In this document: piece by piece, positions 1 through 5,985 of the stretch | How the letters are laid out: each line of letters opens with the position of its first letter | How positions within the stretch are numbered: position 1 is the first letter of the stretch | Assembly: GCA_027014065.1 (NCBI GenBank) | Contig: JALWEL010000107.1 | Span: 1 to 10,985 of the forward strand | Direction of reading: 5' to 3' | DNA length: 10,985 nucleotides | DNA from: DHVE2 group archaeon | Lineage (GTDB): Archaea; Thermoplasmatota; Thermoplasmata; Thermoplasmatales; Aciduliprofundaceae | Notes under the pieces: model-generated | Told to the model about the DNA's origin: nothing | Seen by the model: the letters and a program-made list of their open reading frames with translations, nothing else | Database searches by the model: none | Translations under genes and position numbers: made by a program

Positions 1-1
1 T

Positions 2-508
2 TACGAGCGGGAACTGAAGGGAATTTTAGCAGGAGAGGAAAAAACGATAAAAAAGATGTCCAAGGGGATGAGCGAGGAGGAGAGGAAAAATTATGAGAGC
101 ATGATTCAAAAACCGTTCTTAGTGCTTCGCGCCGCCGGCTCATTTGGGATTGATCTTATAGCGATAAGGCACGATTACTCGTTCCCCATAGAAGTGAAAT
201 CCTCAAAGGATAAAACGTTGAGATTCACGCAAAATCGCGGGAGAGGGCAGAGGCAGGCGGAGGACATCGTGAAAGAATGCTCCCGCGCTGGAGTAATCGC
301 CCTTTACGCCTATCGCCTGAAATCTTACCGAGGAGACCCGTGGAGAATATTCACATTGCCCATGGACTCCGAGTTTCAGGGCTGGGCAAAGTACATTTAC
401 GGAATTCTTCCGAAAATTTCTCTCACTCGGGACGGCAATTACATAATGCACTGGGAGGATGGCATGCCCCTGAGCAAGTTCATATCGAGGCTAAACTACG
501 AGGAATAA
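2..508 (+). CDS. hjc: Holliday junction resolvase Hjc-like protein, 5' end cut by window
   Basis: Archaeal Holliday junction resolvases cut four-way DNA junctions during recombination and fork repair. The frame is open to the left edge, so the visible 168 residues (numbered from the first in-frame codon at base 2) lack the true N-terminus. An ATG at base 56 exists, but starting there would lose the first catalytic element, YEREL (residues 1-5), whose first Glu matches the family's catalytic Glu. Then come RAAGS (43-47), Asp51 in GIDLIAI, and Glu64/Lys66 in IEVKSSK, completing the E...D...ExK nuclease site. The C-terminal part has DPWRIF, a common Hjc-type strand, and ends with a GMPLSKF segment. 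Between catalytic Glu2 and Arg43 there are 41 positions, against 16 in Pyrococcus furiosus Hjc, so this protein carries an insertion of about 25 residues. The last 18 bases overlap the convergent exchanger gene. Family assignment is firm; activity on junctions is inferred. Confidence 0.85.
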   Translation, partial: YERELKGILAGEEKTIKKMSKGMSEEERKNYESMIQKPFLVLRAAGSFGIDLIAIRHDYSFPIEVKSSKDKTLRFTQNRGRGQRQAEDIVKECSRAGVIALYAYRLKSYRGDPWRIFTLPMDSEFQGWAKYIYGILPKISLTRDGNYIMHWEDGMPLSKFISRLNYEE

Positions 509-1486
509 TAGGAAAATTCCGTAGGTGATGAGAAATGCCACACCCTCAATCTTCGATATTTTTCTCCGCAGGGCGAATAGAAGAACCATGGTGGTGAGAA
601 GAGCTAAAAATGATGACGTCAAAATGAGGGAATTTGTTTGGAGCTTTATTGGATTTATCAGAGCTGCAGTTCCAACAACGATTAGAGTGTTGAATATGTT
701 GCTCCCAATTATATTTCCCACCGCAATTCCGTGCTTTTTCTTTATAGTCGCAGATATTGTGGTGGCAAGTTCCGGTAGAGATGTGCCAACGGCGATTGCT
801 GTTGCAGCTATGATTATTTCCGGAATTCCGAAGAGCAAAGAAAGAAAAACAGCAGAATCCACGAGGATGTTGGCGCCCCACACAATACCAAATGCCCCGA
901 ATATAGTGTAAATTATCGAGAGGAGCATGCTTTTCTCCGGTGTGATTTCCTCCACCTCTTCCTTTCGGCCGTGGATATCGTTGAGATAAATTCCGTAAAT
1001 AACCACAAACACAATGCCCATCCACCACGTTATCTGGTTGAATATGAAAACGAAGAAAAGGAGAAGCCCGGTAACTAAGGTGAGTGTTATCGCATCCCTC
1101 CTTATGTACTTCGAAAGCGCCAGGGGCATGATTATGGCTGCTATGCCTAAAACCAATCCTATGTTGGCGATGTTGCTCCCCACCGCGTTACCCCAAGAAG
1201 TTTCCGGATGCCCGTAGAAAGATGCAATGTCCGAGACAGACATTTCTGGCAGAGAAGTGGCCAGGGCGACGATTGTCAACCCTATCGTGTGCTCGCTCAC
1301 TTTCAGATGAGCGGCTATGCTCGCGGCCCCCTCCACGAAGTAATCGCTTCCGGTGACTAAAAGGTAAATTCCTACCAGAAAGTTGAAAGTGAGAAGAATA
1401 ACATTGGATGTGTTTTGGAGCATGAAGTAGTACAGGGGAAATGAGAGAATAACGACCATGAGGAACAGCGCATCCTTCCATTTCAT
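491..1486 (-). CDS. Sodium/calcium exchanger (CaCA superfamily, YrbG/NCX_Mj-like)
   Basis: A 331-residue inner-membrane antiporter that probably moves Ca2+ (or another cation) against Na+ or H+. It shows the inverted repeat of the CaCA superfamily. The alpha-1 region has ALATSLPE (residues 75-82) followed by GNAVGSNIANIG (99-110). The alpha-2 region has AVGTSLPE (232-239) followed by GNIIGSNIFN (257-266). The Glu of each SLPE motif and the Ser/Asn of each GSN motif are the ion ligands in NCX_Mj. Around ten hydrophobic segments are visible, with a charged loop near 172-188 between the two halves. Length is typical of prokaryotic members. A TTG lies directly before the ATG at 1486; I prefer the ATG because a TATA-like box is centred 25 nt upstream and no SD is present, which suits a leaderless transcript. 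The gene is divergent from thiI and its 3' end overlaps hjc by 18 bases. The ion specificity cannot be read from sequence. Confidence 0.9.
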   Translation of the reverse strand: MKWKDALFLMVVILSFPLYYFMLQNTSNVILLTFNFLVGIYLLVTGSDYFVEGAASIAAHLKVSEHTIGLTIVALATSLPEMSVSDIASFYGHPETSWGNAVGSNIANIGLVLGIAAIIMPLALSKYIRRDAITLTLVTGLLLFFVFIFNQITWWMGIVFVVIYGIYLNDIHGRKEEVEEITPEKSMLLSIIYTIFGAFGIVWGANILVDSAVFLSLLFGIPEIIIAATAIAVGTSLPELATTISATIKKKHGIAVGNIIGSNIFNTLIVVGTAALINPIKLQTNSLILTSSFLALLTTMVLLFALRRKISKIEGVAFLITYGIFLLFLVV

Positions 1487-1506
1487 CAAATAGAGATGAG
1501 ATGCGC

Positions 1507-1515
1507 ATATATTAA
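1507..1515 (-). promoter_or_regulatory. TATA-like box of the exchanger gene
   Basis: On the minus strand this reads TTAATATAT. Its centre (1511) is 25 nt from the ATG at 1486, the usual archaeal TATA-to-transcription-start spacing, so the message probably starts at or next to the start codon. No SD-like sequence lies between. Placement is inferred from spacing and composition. Confidence 0.6.
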
Positions 1516-1530
1516 GGTTGAGTTACCAAC

Positions 1531-1546
1531 GGGGGAAAATATTTAA
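1531..1546 (+). promoter_or_regulatory. thiI promoter: GGGGGAAAA element plus TATA-like box
   Basis: AAATATTTAA at 1537-1546 is centred about 27 nt before the thiI ATG (1569), which fits a leaderless message; no SD is present. The box is preceded by five Gs (1531-1535) and an A-run in the place where the TFB-binding BRE sits. A near-identical G5A5 string stands at the same distance before lplA. Confidence 0.6.
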
Positions 1547-1568
1547 CCAATGAGAAGATAAAAGAACG

Positions 1569-2645
1569 ATGTACATCGTCCGCTATGGAGAGTTAGGATT
1601 GAAGGGCCGCAACAGGAAGTTCTTCGAAGAACTACTAATCAAGAATATAGAGAAAAAAATAAAAAAAGACGGGAAAGAAGCGAAGATAGAACTCGTTAGG
1701 GGAAGAATTTTAATTTACGGCGAAAATCTTGACGGCTCGCTCTCCAAAGTGCCCGGAATCGTGTCCTATTCCCTCGCAGATGAGATGGAGTACGAGGAAG
1801 TTTTTTCCTATCTTCAGAAGGAACTGCAAAATTACAACCCCAAGGATTTCAAGGTGGAAGCGCATCGGGTGGATAAGTCCTTTCCGAAAAAGTCCCCTGA
1901 GATCAACGAAGAAGTCGGAAGCTTCATAGTGGAGAAATTCAAATGGAAAGTTAATTTGAAAAATCCGGAACTCATAGTTGGCATAGAGATAATCAACTCG
2001 AAGGCTTTCGTGTTCTTCTCGAAAAATCGAGGCGTGGGCGGGCTCCCCGTGGGTTCAGCGGGCAAGCTCCTCCTATTGATTTCGCCGGGCATGGATTCCT
2101 CGGTGGCGGGATTCATGATGCTCCGGAGAGGCGCTGAGATCTCGGCGCTCCACTTCTCTCAGGGAGAGATAGGGGAGAAAAAGGTGAGAAAATACGTGGA
2201 GAAGCTAAGCGAATTCTCACCGCGGGAAATCGAGCTTGAAGTGATTCCCCACGGAGATATTCTGGGAAAATACGCGGAAAAATTGGAAAATATGAGAAAA
2301 GAGCGGTGGACATGCGTGCTCTGCAAGTACCTAATGCTGAAAGAAGCGGAGAAATATGCGAAGAAAATAGGAGCGTTGGGAATAATAACCGGCGACTCGC
2401 TGGGGCAGGTAGCATCGCAGACCCTCAACAACATGTACTCCGCGCAAATTGGAAATGAGATGCCCGTGTACCGTCCGCTAATAGGAATGGATAAGGTGGA
2501 CATCGAAAAAATAGCGAGGGAAATAGGCACCTACGTTATCTTCATCTCCGAGAAGGAAGAAAAATGCCCATTCAGACCGAGATACGTGAGCGTTCAAACA
2601 AACGTGGAGAGATTCAAAGAAATTCTGAAAGAATTGGGATTATAG
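1569..2645 (+). CDS. thiI: tRNA 4-thiouridine synthase ThiI (archaeal type)
   Basis: ThiI adenylates U8 of tRNA and replaces its oxygen with sulfur to give 4-thiouridine. The 358 residues fall into an N-terminal ferredoxin-like domain opening with MYIVRYGELGLKGRNR, a THUMP RNA-binding domain (about 56-155) and a PP-loop ATPase domain from about 165. The ATP loop is LLLISPGMDSSVA (168-180), and GDSLGQVASQTL (275-286) is a ThiI signature. There is no C-terminal rhodanese domain, as is usual in archaea. Cys249 and Cys252 form a CxxC pair in WTCVLCKY, with a third Cys333 near the end. In Methanococcus ThiI an equivalent CxxC is essential and linked to an iron-sulfur cluster that receives sulfide. 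The loop has SPG where the textbook PP-loop has SGG. The start is the only ATG giving the conserved N-terminus and sits 27 nt after the TATA-like box. The last codons overlap the convergent PUA gene by 6 bases. Confidence 0.93.
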   Translation: MYIVRYGELGLKGRNRKFFEELLIKNIEKKIKKDGKEAKIELVRGRILIYGENLDGSLSKVPGIVSYSLADEMEYEEVFSYLQKELQNYNPKDFKVEAHRVDKSFPKKSPEINEEVGSFIVEKFKWKVNLKNPELIVGIEIINSKAFVFFSKNRGVGGLPVGSAGKLLLLISPGMDSSVAGFMMLRRGAEISALHFSQGEIGEKKVRKYVEKLSEFSPREIELEVIPHGDILGKYAEKLENMRKERWTCVLCKYLMLKEAEKYAKKIGALGIITGDSLGQVASQTLNNMYSAQIGNEMPVYRPLIGMDKVDIEKIAREIGTYVIFISEKEEKCPFRPRYVSVQTNVERFKEILKELGL

Positions 2646-3065
2646 CCATGTCTCCCCTATCCTGTATTTTTTGGGAATCTGGCTCATGAGCTTTCCAGCG
2701 CAGAGCCCGCAGCCCAAAACATCGCTGCCCGATTTAACAACCACATATCCCCGAGTATTCCCGCAAACCCCATCGATGTTTTCACCCTTCAAAAATTTCA
2801 TTCCATCGTTCGATGAAAGGGATATTACGTTTTTGGTGGCGTAACGGCCAATTATTCGAAGGAACGCCGTGGTAGGTTTGTAGACCTTCTTAATTCTCAG
2901 CGCCCGAATTCCCATTACTTCGATTTTTTTGTCCTCGTAGTACTCGCCTGAATATGCCCAAACGCTCTGGGCAAACTCGTAAAAATCGTATTTTTCTATC
3001 TCATTTCCTATTCCGAACCTCTCGATGAAATACTCTCGATACGAATTATTTTTTGAGAACTGCAA
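2640..3065 (-). CDS. PUA-like RNA-binding protein of the NOL1/NOP2/Fmu-associated family (TTG start)
   Basis: A 141-residue protein resembling the PUA-like C-terminal domain of RsmF-type rRNA m5C methyltransferases (archaeal stand-alone form, COG3270-like). Visible marks are ISLSSNDGMKFLKGENIDG, the RGYVVVK strand (about residues 105-111) and the ending GKLMSQIPKKYRIGE. No catalytic domain is present; it probably binds RNA and may position the methyltransferase encoded just upstream, which it overlaps by 20 bases. The start is TTG at 3065: a stop codon lies immediately before it, the next in-frame ATG is at residue 51, and a strong SD (GGGAGGG) stands 7 nt upstream. The stop codon lies inside the antiparallel last Leu codon of thiI. 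Four cysteines are present, two of them in GCGLCAG. Partnership with the neighbour is inferred from overlap and from fused forms elsewhere. Confidence 0.8.
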   Translation of the reverse strand: MQFSKNNSYREYFIERFGIGNEIEKYDFYEFAQSVWAYSGEYYEDKKIEVMGIRALRIKKVYKPTTAFLRIIGRYATKNVISLSSNDGMKFLKGENIDGVCGNTRGYVVVKSGSDVLGCGLCAGKLMSQIPKKYRIGETWL

Positions 3066-3936
3066 TTACCATCCCTCCCGTGTCGATGCGATGCGGGTAT
3101 ATGCGTATCATCTTATCGCTCACCTTCTCAAAGCTCCGCTCTCTCCACGAGCTCACCCCTTTATCGTGGGGAATCGCGAGTTCCACATTTTCAATTTTCA
3201 ATCCCAATTTTTCCACGCCGTACTGCACCACTTCCTCATTCTCCAGCGGGTTGAATGTGCATGTGGAATAAACCAAAATACCCCCTTCTTTCAGATGCCT
3301 CTCCGCGTTCTTCAACATATTTTTCTGTATTTTCGACATCCTTATGTGGTCGCTCAAGTTGGGCATTCTCTCCTTTTGATTTTTCCTGTAAGTGCCCTCG
3401 CCGGTGCATGGGGCGTCCAGCAGAATCTTATCGAATTTGGCGCCGAACCTTCGAGATGTAGCATCGCCCTTTGTGATTACCGCGTTGCTCACCCCCAACC
3501 TTTCAATGTTTGCGGCCAGCGCTTTTATTCGATTGTCGCTTACATCGTTGGCCACTATGGTTCCCGTGTTTTTCATCAATTCCGCCAGCAGAGTGGTCTT
3601 GCTCCCCGGTGCAGCGGCCATGTCCAGCACAAGCTCCCCGGGCGAAGGAGAGAGTAGAAGAGCTGGCACCATGGAAGAAAAATCCTGAACATAGTAATAA
3701 CCGAGGGAATGCTCCACCGTGGCCCCAGGATGCTTCACTGGCATATTTTTTATCCGGTATGCGTTCATCCCCGCGAATCTCTCCAGCACGAACCCTTTAT
3801 CTTCCAATCTATGAATCAATTCGTCCTCTGTGATTTTCAAAGTGTTCACGCGGAGCCAGTATGGCTGCGGCTCATTCATCCTCGCCACGAATTTTTCAAA
3901 ATCGGGAATCATGTCCCTGTAATCTTCTATATTCAT
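3046..3936 (-). CDS. NSUN/RsmB-family RNA (cytosine-5)-methyltransferase
   Basis: A SAM-dependent enzyme that adds a methyl group to C5 of cytosine in tRNA or rRNA. In the 296-residue form starting at ATG 3936, the N-terminal part has YWLRVNTLK (26-34), typical of the family. The SAM-binding motif I is DMAAAPGSKT (105-114), with ND at 130-131 as the acidic SAM ligand region. Motif IV is LLDAPCTGEG with Cys177, and motif VI is YSTCTFNPLENEE with Cys226, the nucleophile that forms the covalent bond to cytosine. A GTG at 3951 would add five residues, but the ATG forms an ATGA overlap with the stop of lplB, so I chose it. The PUA-like domain often fused in such enzymes is absent here and is encoded by the next gene. 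Which RNA and which cytosine are modified cannot be read from sequence. Confidence 0.92.
   Translation of the reverse strand: MNIEDYRDMIPDFEKFVARMNEPQPYWLRVNTLKITEDELIHRLEDKGFVLERFAGMNAYRIKNMPVKHPGATVEHSLGYYYVQDFSSMVPALLLSPSPGELVLDMAAAPGSKTTLLAELMKNTGTIVANDVSDNRIKALAANIERLGVSNAVITKGDATSRRFGAKFDKILLDAPCTGEGTYRKNQKERMPNLSDHIRMSKIQKNMLKNAERHLKEGGILVYSTCTFNPLENEEVVQYGVEKLGLKIENVELAIPHDKGVSSWRERSFEKVSDKMIRIYPHRIDTGGMVIAVLKK
3073..3079 (-). promoter_or_regulatory. Shine-Dalgarno site that decides the TTG start of the PUA gene
   Basis: GGGAGGG on the minus strand, inside the 3' end of the methyltransferase gene, with 7 nt to the TTG at 3065. It supports separate, coupled translation of the small downstream protein. 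Confidence 0.7.
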
Positions 3937-4223
3937 TTTCTCCGCTTCCACGCTTCTCTGATCGCGTACGTGAGGTCTTCGGGGGATATGCCCGCGTACT
4001 CCGCGCCGCCCATGCTCTCTCTGAGCGTTTCCTCAATTTCGTTTATTCTCTTTCCTCTGAGGCTCGCTTCAATTTCCTCTATCTTCTCCTCGGGATGCAG
4101 GAAAAAGTCCCCTGTGATTTTTATCTCTTTTATTTTGTCCCCCTCGAAAACCGCTCGGACCTTTATGAGCTTTCCGGCCTTGTAATCGAATTTACCTTCT
4201 GAAATTCCACTCGTGGGTTGCAT
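3933..4223 (-). CDS. lplB: Lipoate-protein ligase accessory subunit (C-terminal domain)
   Basis: A 96-residue protein matching the small C-terminal domain of lipoate-protein ligase. In Thermoplasma acidophilum this is encoded separately and is needed together with LplA to activate lipoate and attach it to protein. Visible features are GKFDYKAGKLIKVRAVFEGD (about 10-29), the strand IKEIKITGDFFLHPEE (31-46) and the helix IEEIEASLRGKRINEIEE, then a helical tail rich in charged residues. It starts 32 bases inside the end of lplA at ATG 4223, preceded by a strong SD, and its stop overlaps the methyltransferase ATG as ATGA. These overlaps point to coupled translation of the two ligase subunits. The short, charged sequence alone would be weak evidence; the position directly behind lplA makes the call firm. 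Confidence 0.88.
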   Translation of the reverse strand: MQPTSGISEGKFDYKAGKLIKVRAVFEGDKIKEIKITGDFFLHPEEKIEEIEASLRGKRINEIEETLRESMGGAEYAGISPEDLTYAIREAWKRRK

Positions 4224-4929
4224 ACTTGTTCACCTCCAGCGAATGAGCGTAATCATAAATTTTTTGCGGCACGTCCTCCTCGTAAATATTGGCGTTCAGA
4301 GCCTCATGGAATCCCTCGGCCATCAATTTCTGCAACTCTTCGAATTCCACATCTACACCTTCACTCTTAAGCGAGGTTACGCGATGCTTCACATCATCTA
4401 TCATCTTATCTTTCAATTTCTCCTCGGGAACCCTAAGGATTTCGAACATCTCCTCCACGTTCACATCTATCAACAGAGTTCCATGCTGCAATAACCCTCC
4501 ATATTTCCTGGTTTGCGCGTTGCCGGATATCTTTTTCCCGTTCACAATAACGTCGTTTATTCCGTGGTGCTCCGCCTCCAGCCCCAATTTTTTTAGGGCT
4601 TTTATTATGGCCATGTCCAAAACGCGATATGAATCTAAAATTCGCCCCTTGAACGCCGGAAGCACGATGGAATAGGTGAGCTCGTATTTGTGGTAAACCG
4701 CTCCGCCCCCCGTGATTCTCCTTATCAAATCCACCCCTAATTCCTTCGCTTTATCCACATTCACTTCCTCCTCCATGCTCTGAAAATAGCCAATGCTCAC
4801 GGCCGGAGGCTCCCAGGCGTAGAGTCTCAATGTTGGCCCAATCTCGTCTAAATGCGCGAGAAGAGATTCGTCAAACCCCATGTTCCAGTAAGCACGATGC
4901 TTGGTATCGAATATCACCCTCAAATCCAT
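4192..4929 (-). CDS. lplA: Lipoate-protein ligase, large (catalytic) subunit
   Basis: Activates lipoate with ATP to lipoyl-AMP and transfers it to a lysine of lipoyl domains (E2 subunits of 2-oxoacid dehydrogenases or glycine cleavage H protein). The 245 residues hold the biotin/lipoate ligase fold: RRITGGGAVYH (70-80) binds lipoate and nucleotide, Lys133 in GKKISGNAQ is the conserved active-site lysine, LQHGTLLID (147-155) follows, and the end has the family's WNF element (YATHEWNF). The roughly 90-residue C-terminal domain of bacterial LplA is missing, but lplB overlaps the end and supplies it, as in Thermoplasma. The ATG at 4929 lies about 26 nt after a TATA-like box without an SD. Neither the target proteins nor a lipoate synthase are encoded here, so salvage rather than synthesis is only an inference. 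Confidence 0.93.
   Translation of the reverse strand: MDLRVIFDTKHRAYWNMGFDESLLAHLDEIGPTLRLYAWEPPAVSIGYFQSMEEEVNVDKAKELGVDLIRRITGGGAVYHKYELTYSIVLPAFKGRILDSYRVLDMAIIKALKKLGLEAEHHGINDVIVNGKKISGNAQTRKYGGLLQHGTLLIDVNVEEMFEILRVPEEKLKDKMIDDVKHRVTSLKSEGVDVEFEELQKLMAEGFHEALNANIYEEDVPQKIYDYAHSLEVNKYATHEWNFRR
4231..4237 (-). promoter_or_regulatory. Shine-Dalgarno site for lplB inside lplA
   Basis: GGAGGTG on the minus strand, within the lplA coding sequence and 7 nt before the lplB ATG at 4223. It allows ribosomes to initiate lplB while finishing lplA. Confidence 0.75.
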
Positions 4930-4950
4930 GGGCGAGAATAATTTTCCAAC

Positions 4951-4968
4951 CTATTTAATTTTTCCCCC
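4951..4968 (-). promoter_or_regulatory. lplA operon promoter
   Basis: On the minus strand GGGGGAAAAATT runs into a TATA-like AATTAAATAG (4951-4960) centred about 26 nt before the lplA ATG. It sits in the 47-base gap after the DHH gene, giving lplA-lplB-methyltransferase-PUA a promoter of their own. Assigned by spacing and by similarity to the thiI promoter. Confidence 0.55.
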
Positions 4969-4976
4969 TTTTAATT

Positions 4977-5894
4977 TTACCACCCGAGAATTTTGACGAT
5001 TTCCATGGCGAATTCTTCTCCCTTTCCCTTTGGAAGCACTGCGCCCATAACCTCTCTCTTACCGCCTGCTCTGTATCCCTTTTCCCGAGCGTACTCTATG
5101 AGGGGAATTGCGTTGAAATTTTCATGGGGGGAGCGAATGTAAAACTCGTCCCTGTCTTCCTTCTCGTTGACCACAATTGCCCTCTTACCCATACCCCACG
5201 CTATTTCCCTCGTGACCGATGAGATTATGTGGTACGGGGTTCTCATCTTCAAAAAATAATACGAGCCCATGCTCTCAGCCCGCTGAGCCCAGCGATGAAT
5301 TTCCACATTTATCTTTTCCACGTTGCTTCTGAGAGTATCATCTTCTAAAAGAGAACGCAAATCCTTGGCGCGGTGCACGTTCTCTAACACTTCAGACCTC
5401 TTATTGAGCTTGTAGCTGGAATCCAAAAGCGCTACGGCGGTCTCTAAATCTTCCCATGTTATTCGGTATTCTTCCATTACCTTCTCTATCAGCTTCCACT
5501 CCTTCAGCTCCTTAGCCTTCGGACCCATGTCGCCCACGATGCCCAACGCAACCAAGTGGTTGAACTTGTACCCGAATCTCTCGCATAGAACGGTGGTGCA
5601 CGATGGATAATGCTTGCCCCAGAGATACGGATTGTAATGCTCCGCCGCGCACTCAATCCTCTCGGCCCGGTGATGATCGTATATCTTCAATTCCGCATTT
5701 CCGCACAGCTCTTTTGAATCGGGCAAATTCATATCCAAAATAACGATTGAATCGAACCCTCGCAGATAATCCATATCTTCCTCGTTCAGATAATAATTGC
5801 CTATCTTTGGTGTGTAATGCTCATCCTCGCCGAAGAGATCCATGTATATGGCCGCCGAGGTTATACCATCGGTGTCCCAGTGGTGCAATATCAT
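4977..5894 (-). CDS. DHH/DHHA1-domain phosphoesterase (RecJ-like superfamily)
   Basis: A 305-residue protein of the DHH superfamily, Mn2+-dependent enzymes that cleave phosphodiester bonds in single-stranded nucleic acid, nanoRNA or cyclic dinucleotides. Metal-binding motifs are in the expected order: HHWDTDG (4-10, with Asp7 and Asp9), Asp54 in IVILD, the name-giving DHH (73-75) and Asp122 in GIVGDMG. The C-terminal DHHA1 domain carries GGKREVMGAVLP (277-288), the substrate-binding glycine loop. Length suits the compact nuclease/phosphatase forms rather than the longer bacterial RecJ. Start at ATG 5894 fits a TATA-like box 26 nt upstream with no SD. It precedes the lplA operon on the same strand and is divergent from adenine deaminase. 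Whether it is a RecJ-like exonuclease (for example a GINS-associated nuclease), an oligoribonuclease or a c-di-AMP hydrolase cannot be decided from sequence alone. Confidence 0.88.
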   Translation of the reverse strand: MILHHWDTDGITSAAIYMDLFGEDEHYTPKIGNYYLNEEDMDYLRGFDSIVILDMNLPDSKELCGNAELKIYDHHRAERIECAAEHYNPYLWGKHYPSCTTVLCERFGYKFNHLVALGIVGDMGPKAKELKEWKLIEKVMEEYRITWEDLETAVALLDSSYKLNKRSEVLENVHRAKDLRSLLEDDTLRSNVEKINVEIHRWAQRAESMGSYYFLKMRTPYHIISSVTREIAWGMGKRAIVVNEKEDRDEFYIRSPHENFNAIPLIEYAREKGYRAGGKREVMGAVLPKGKGEEFAMEIVKILGW

Positions 5895-5916
5895 AAACGG
5901 GTAAATGGATGCGAGG

Positions 5917-5926
5917 ATAAATCTTT
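5917..5926 (-). promoter_or_regulatory. TATA-like box of the DHH phosphoesterase gene
   Basis: AAAGATTTAT on the minus strand, with the TATA-like core about 26 nt before the ATG at 5894. It is one of two divergent promoters in the 91-base gap 5895-5985. Confidence 0.5.
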
Positions 5927-5954
5927 CACGTTCAAATACAAAAATTAATCAAAA

Positions 5955-5964
5955 CATTTTTATT
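5955..5964 (+). promoter_or_regulatory. TATA-like box of the adenine deaminase gene
   Basis: CATTTTTATT, centred about 26 nt before ATG 5986. The spacing supports 5986 as the start and a leaderless message, and argues against the in-frame ATG at 5905, which lies upstream of this box. Confidence 0.5.
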
Positions 5965-5985
5965 CAAGTGCTTATTGGGACTTTT

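Noticed and set aside
525..911. Plus-strand ORFs opposite the exchanger (for example 525-911) and opposite hsdR, the methyltransferase and the DHH gene.
   Set aside because: They are shadows of well-supported genes on the other strand, with unnatural composition and no recognisable motifs.
3040..3066. Frameshift fusion of the methyltransferase and PUA genes: a run of six A (minus strand, 3049-3054) just before the methyltransferase stop, where loss of one A would join the two frames.
   Set aside because: The PUA gene has its own start codon with a well-placed SD, stand-alone versions of both proteins are usual in archaea, and six A is a modest run. A sequencing error or slippage stays possible but is not needed.
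3937..3951. GTG start at 3951 for the methyltransferase.
   Set aside because: ATG 3936 forms the ATGA overlap with the lplB stop; the extra five residues have no support.
4930..4976. T-rich stretch between lplA and the DHH gene as a terminator.
   Set aside because: The T-run is on the plus strand, where no gene ends; for the minus-strand genes it is an A-rich promoter region.
5905..5985. N-terminal extension of 27 residues on adenine deaminase from ATG 5905.
   Set aside because: The added residues do not resemble the family and the region holds the TATA-like boxes of both divergent genes.
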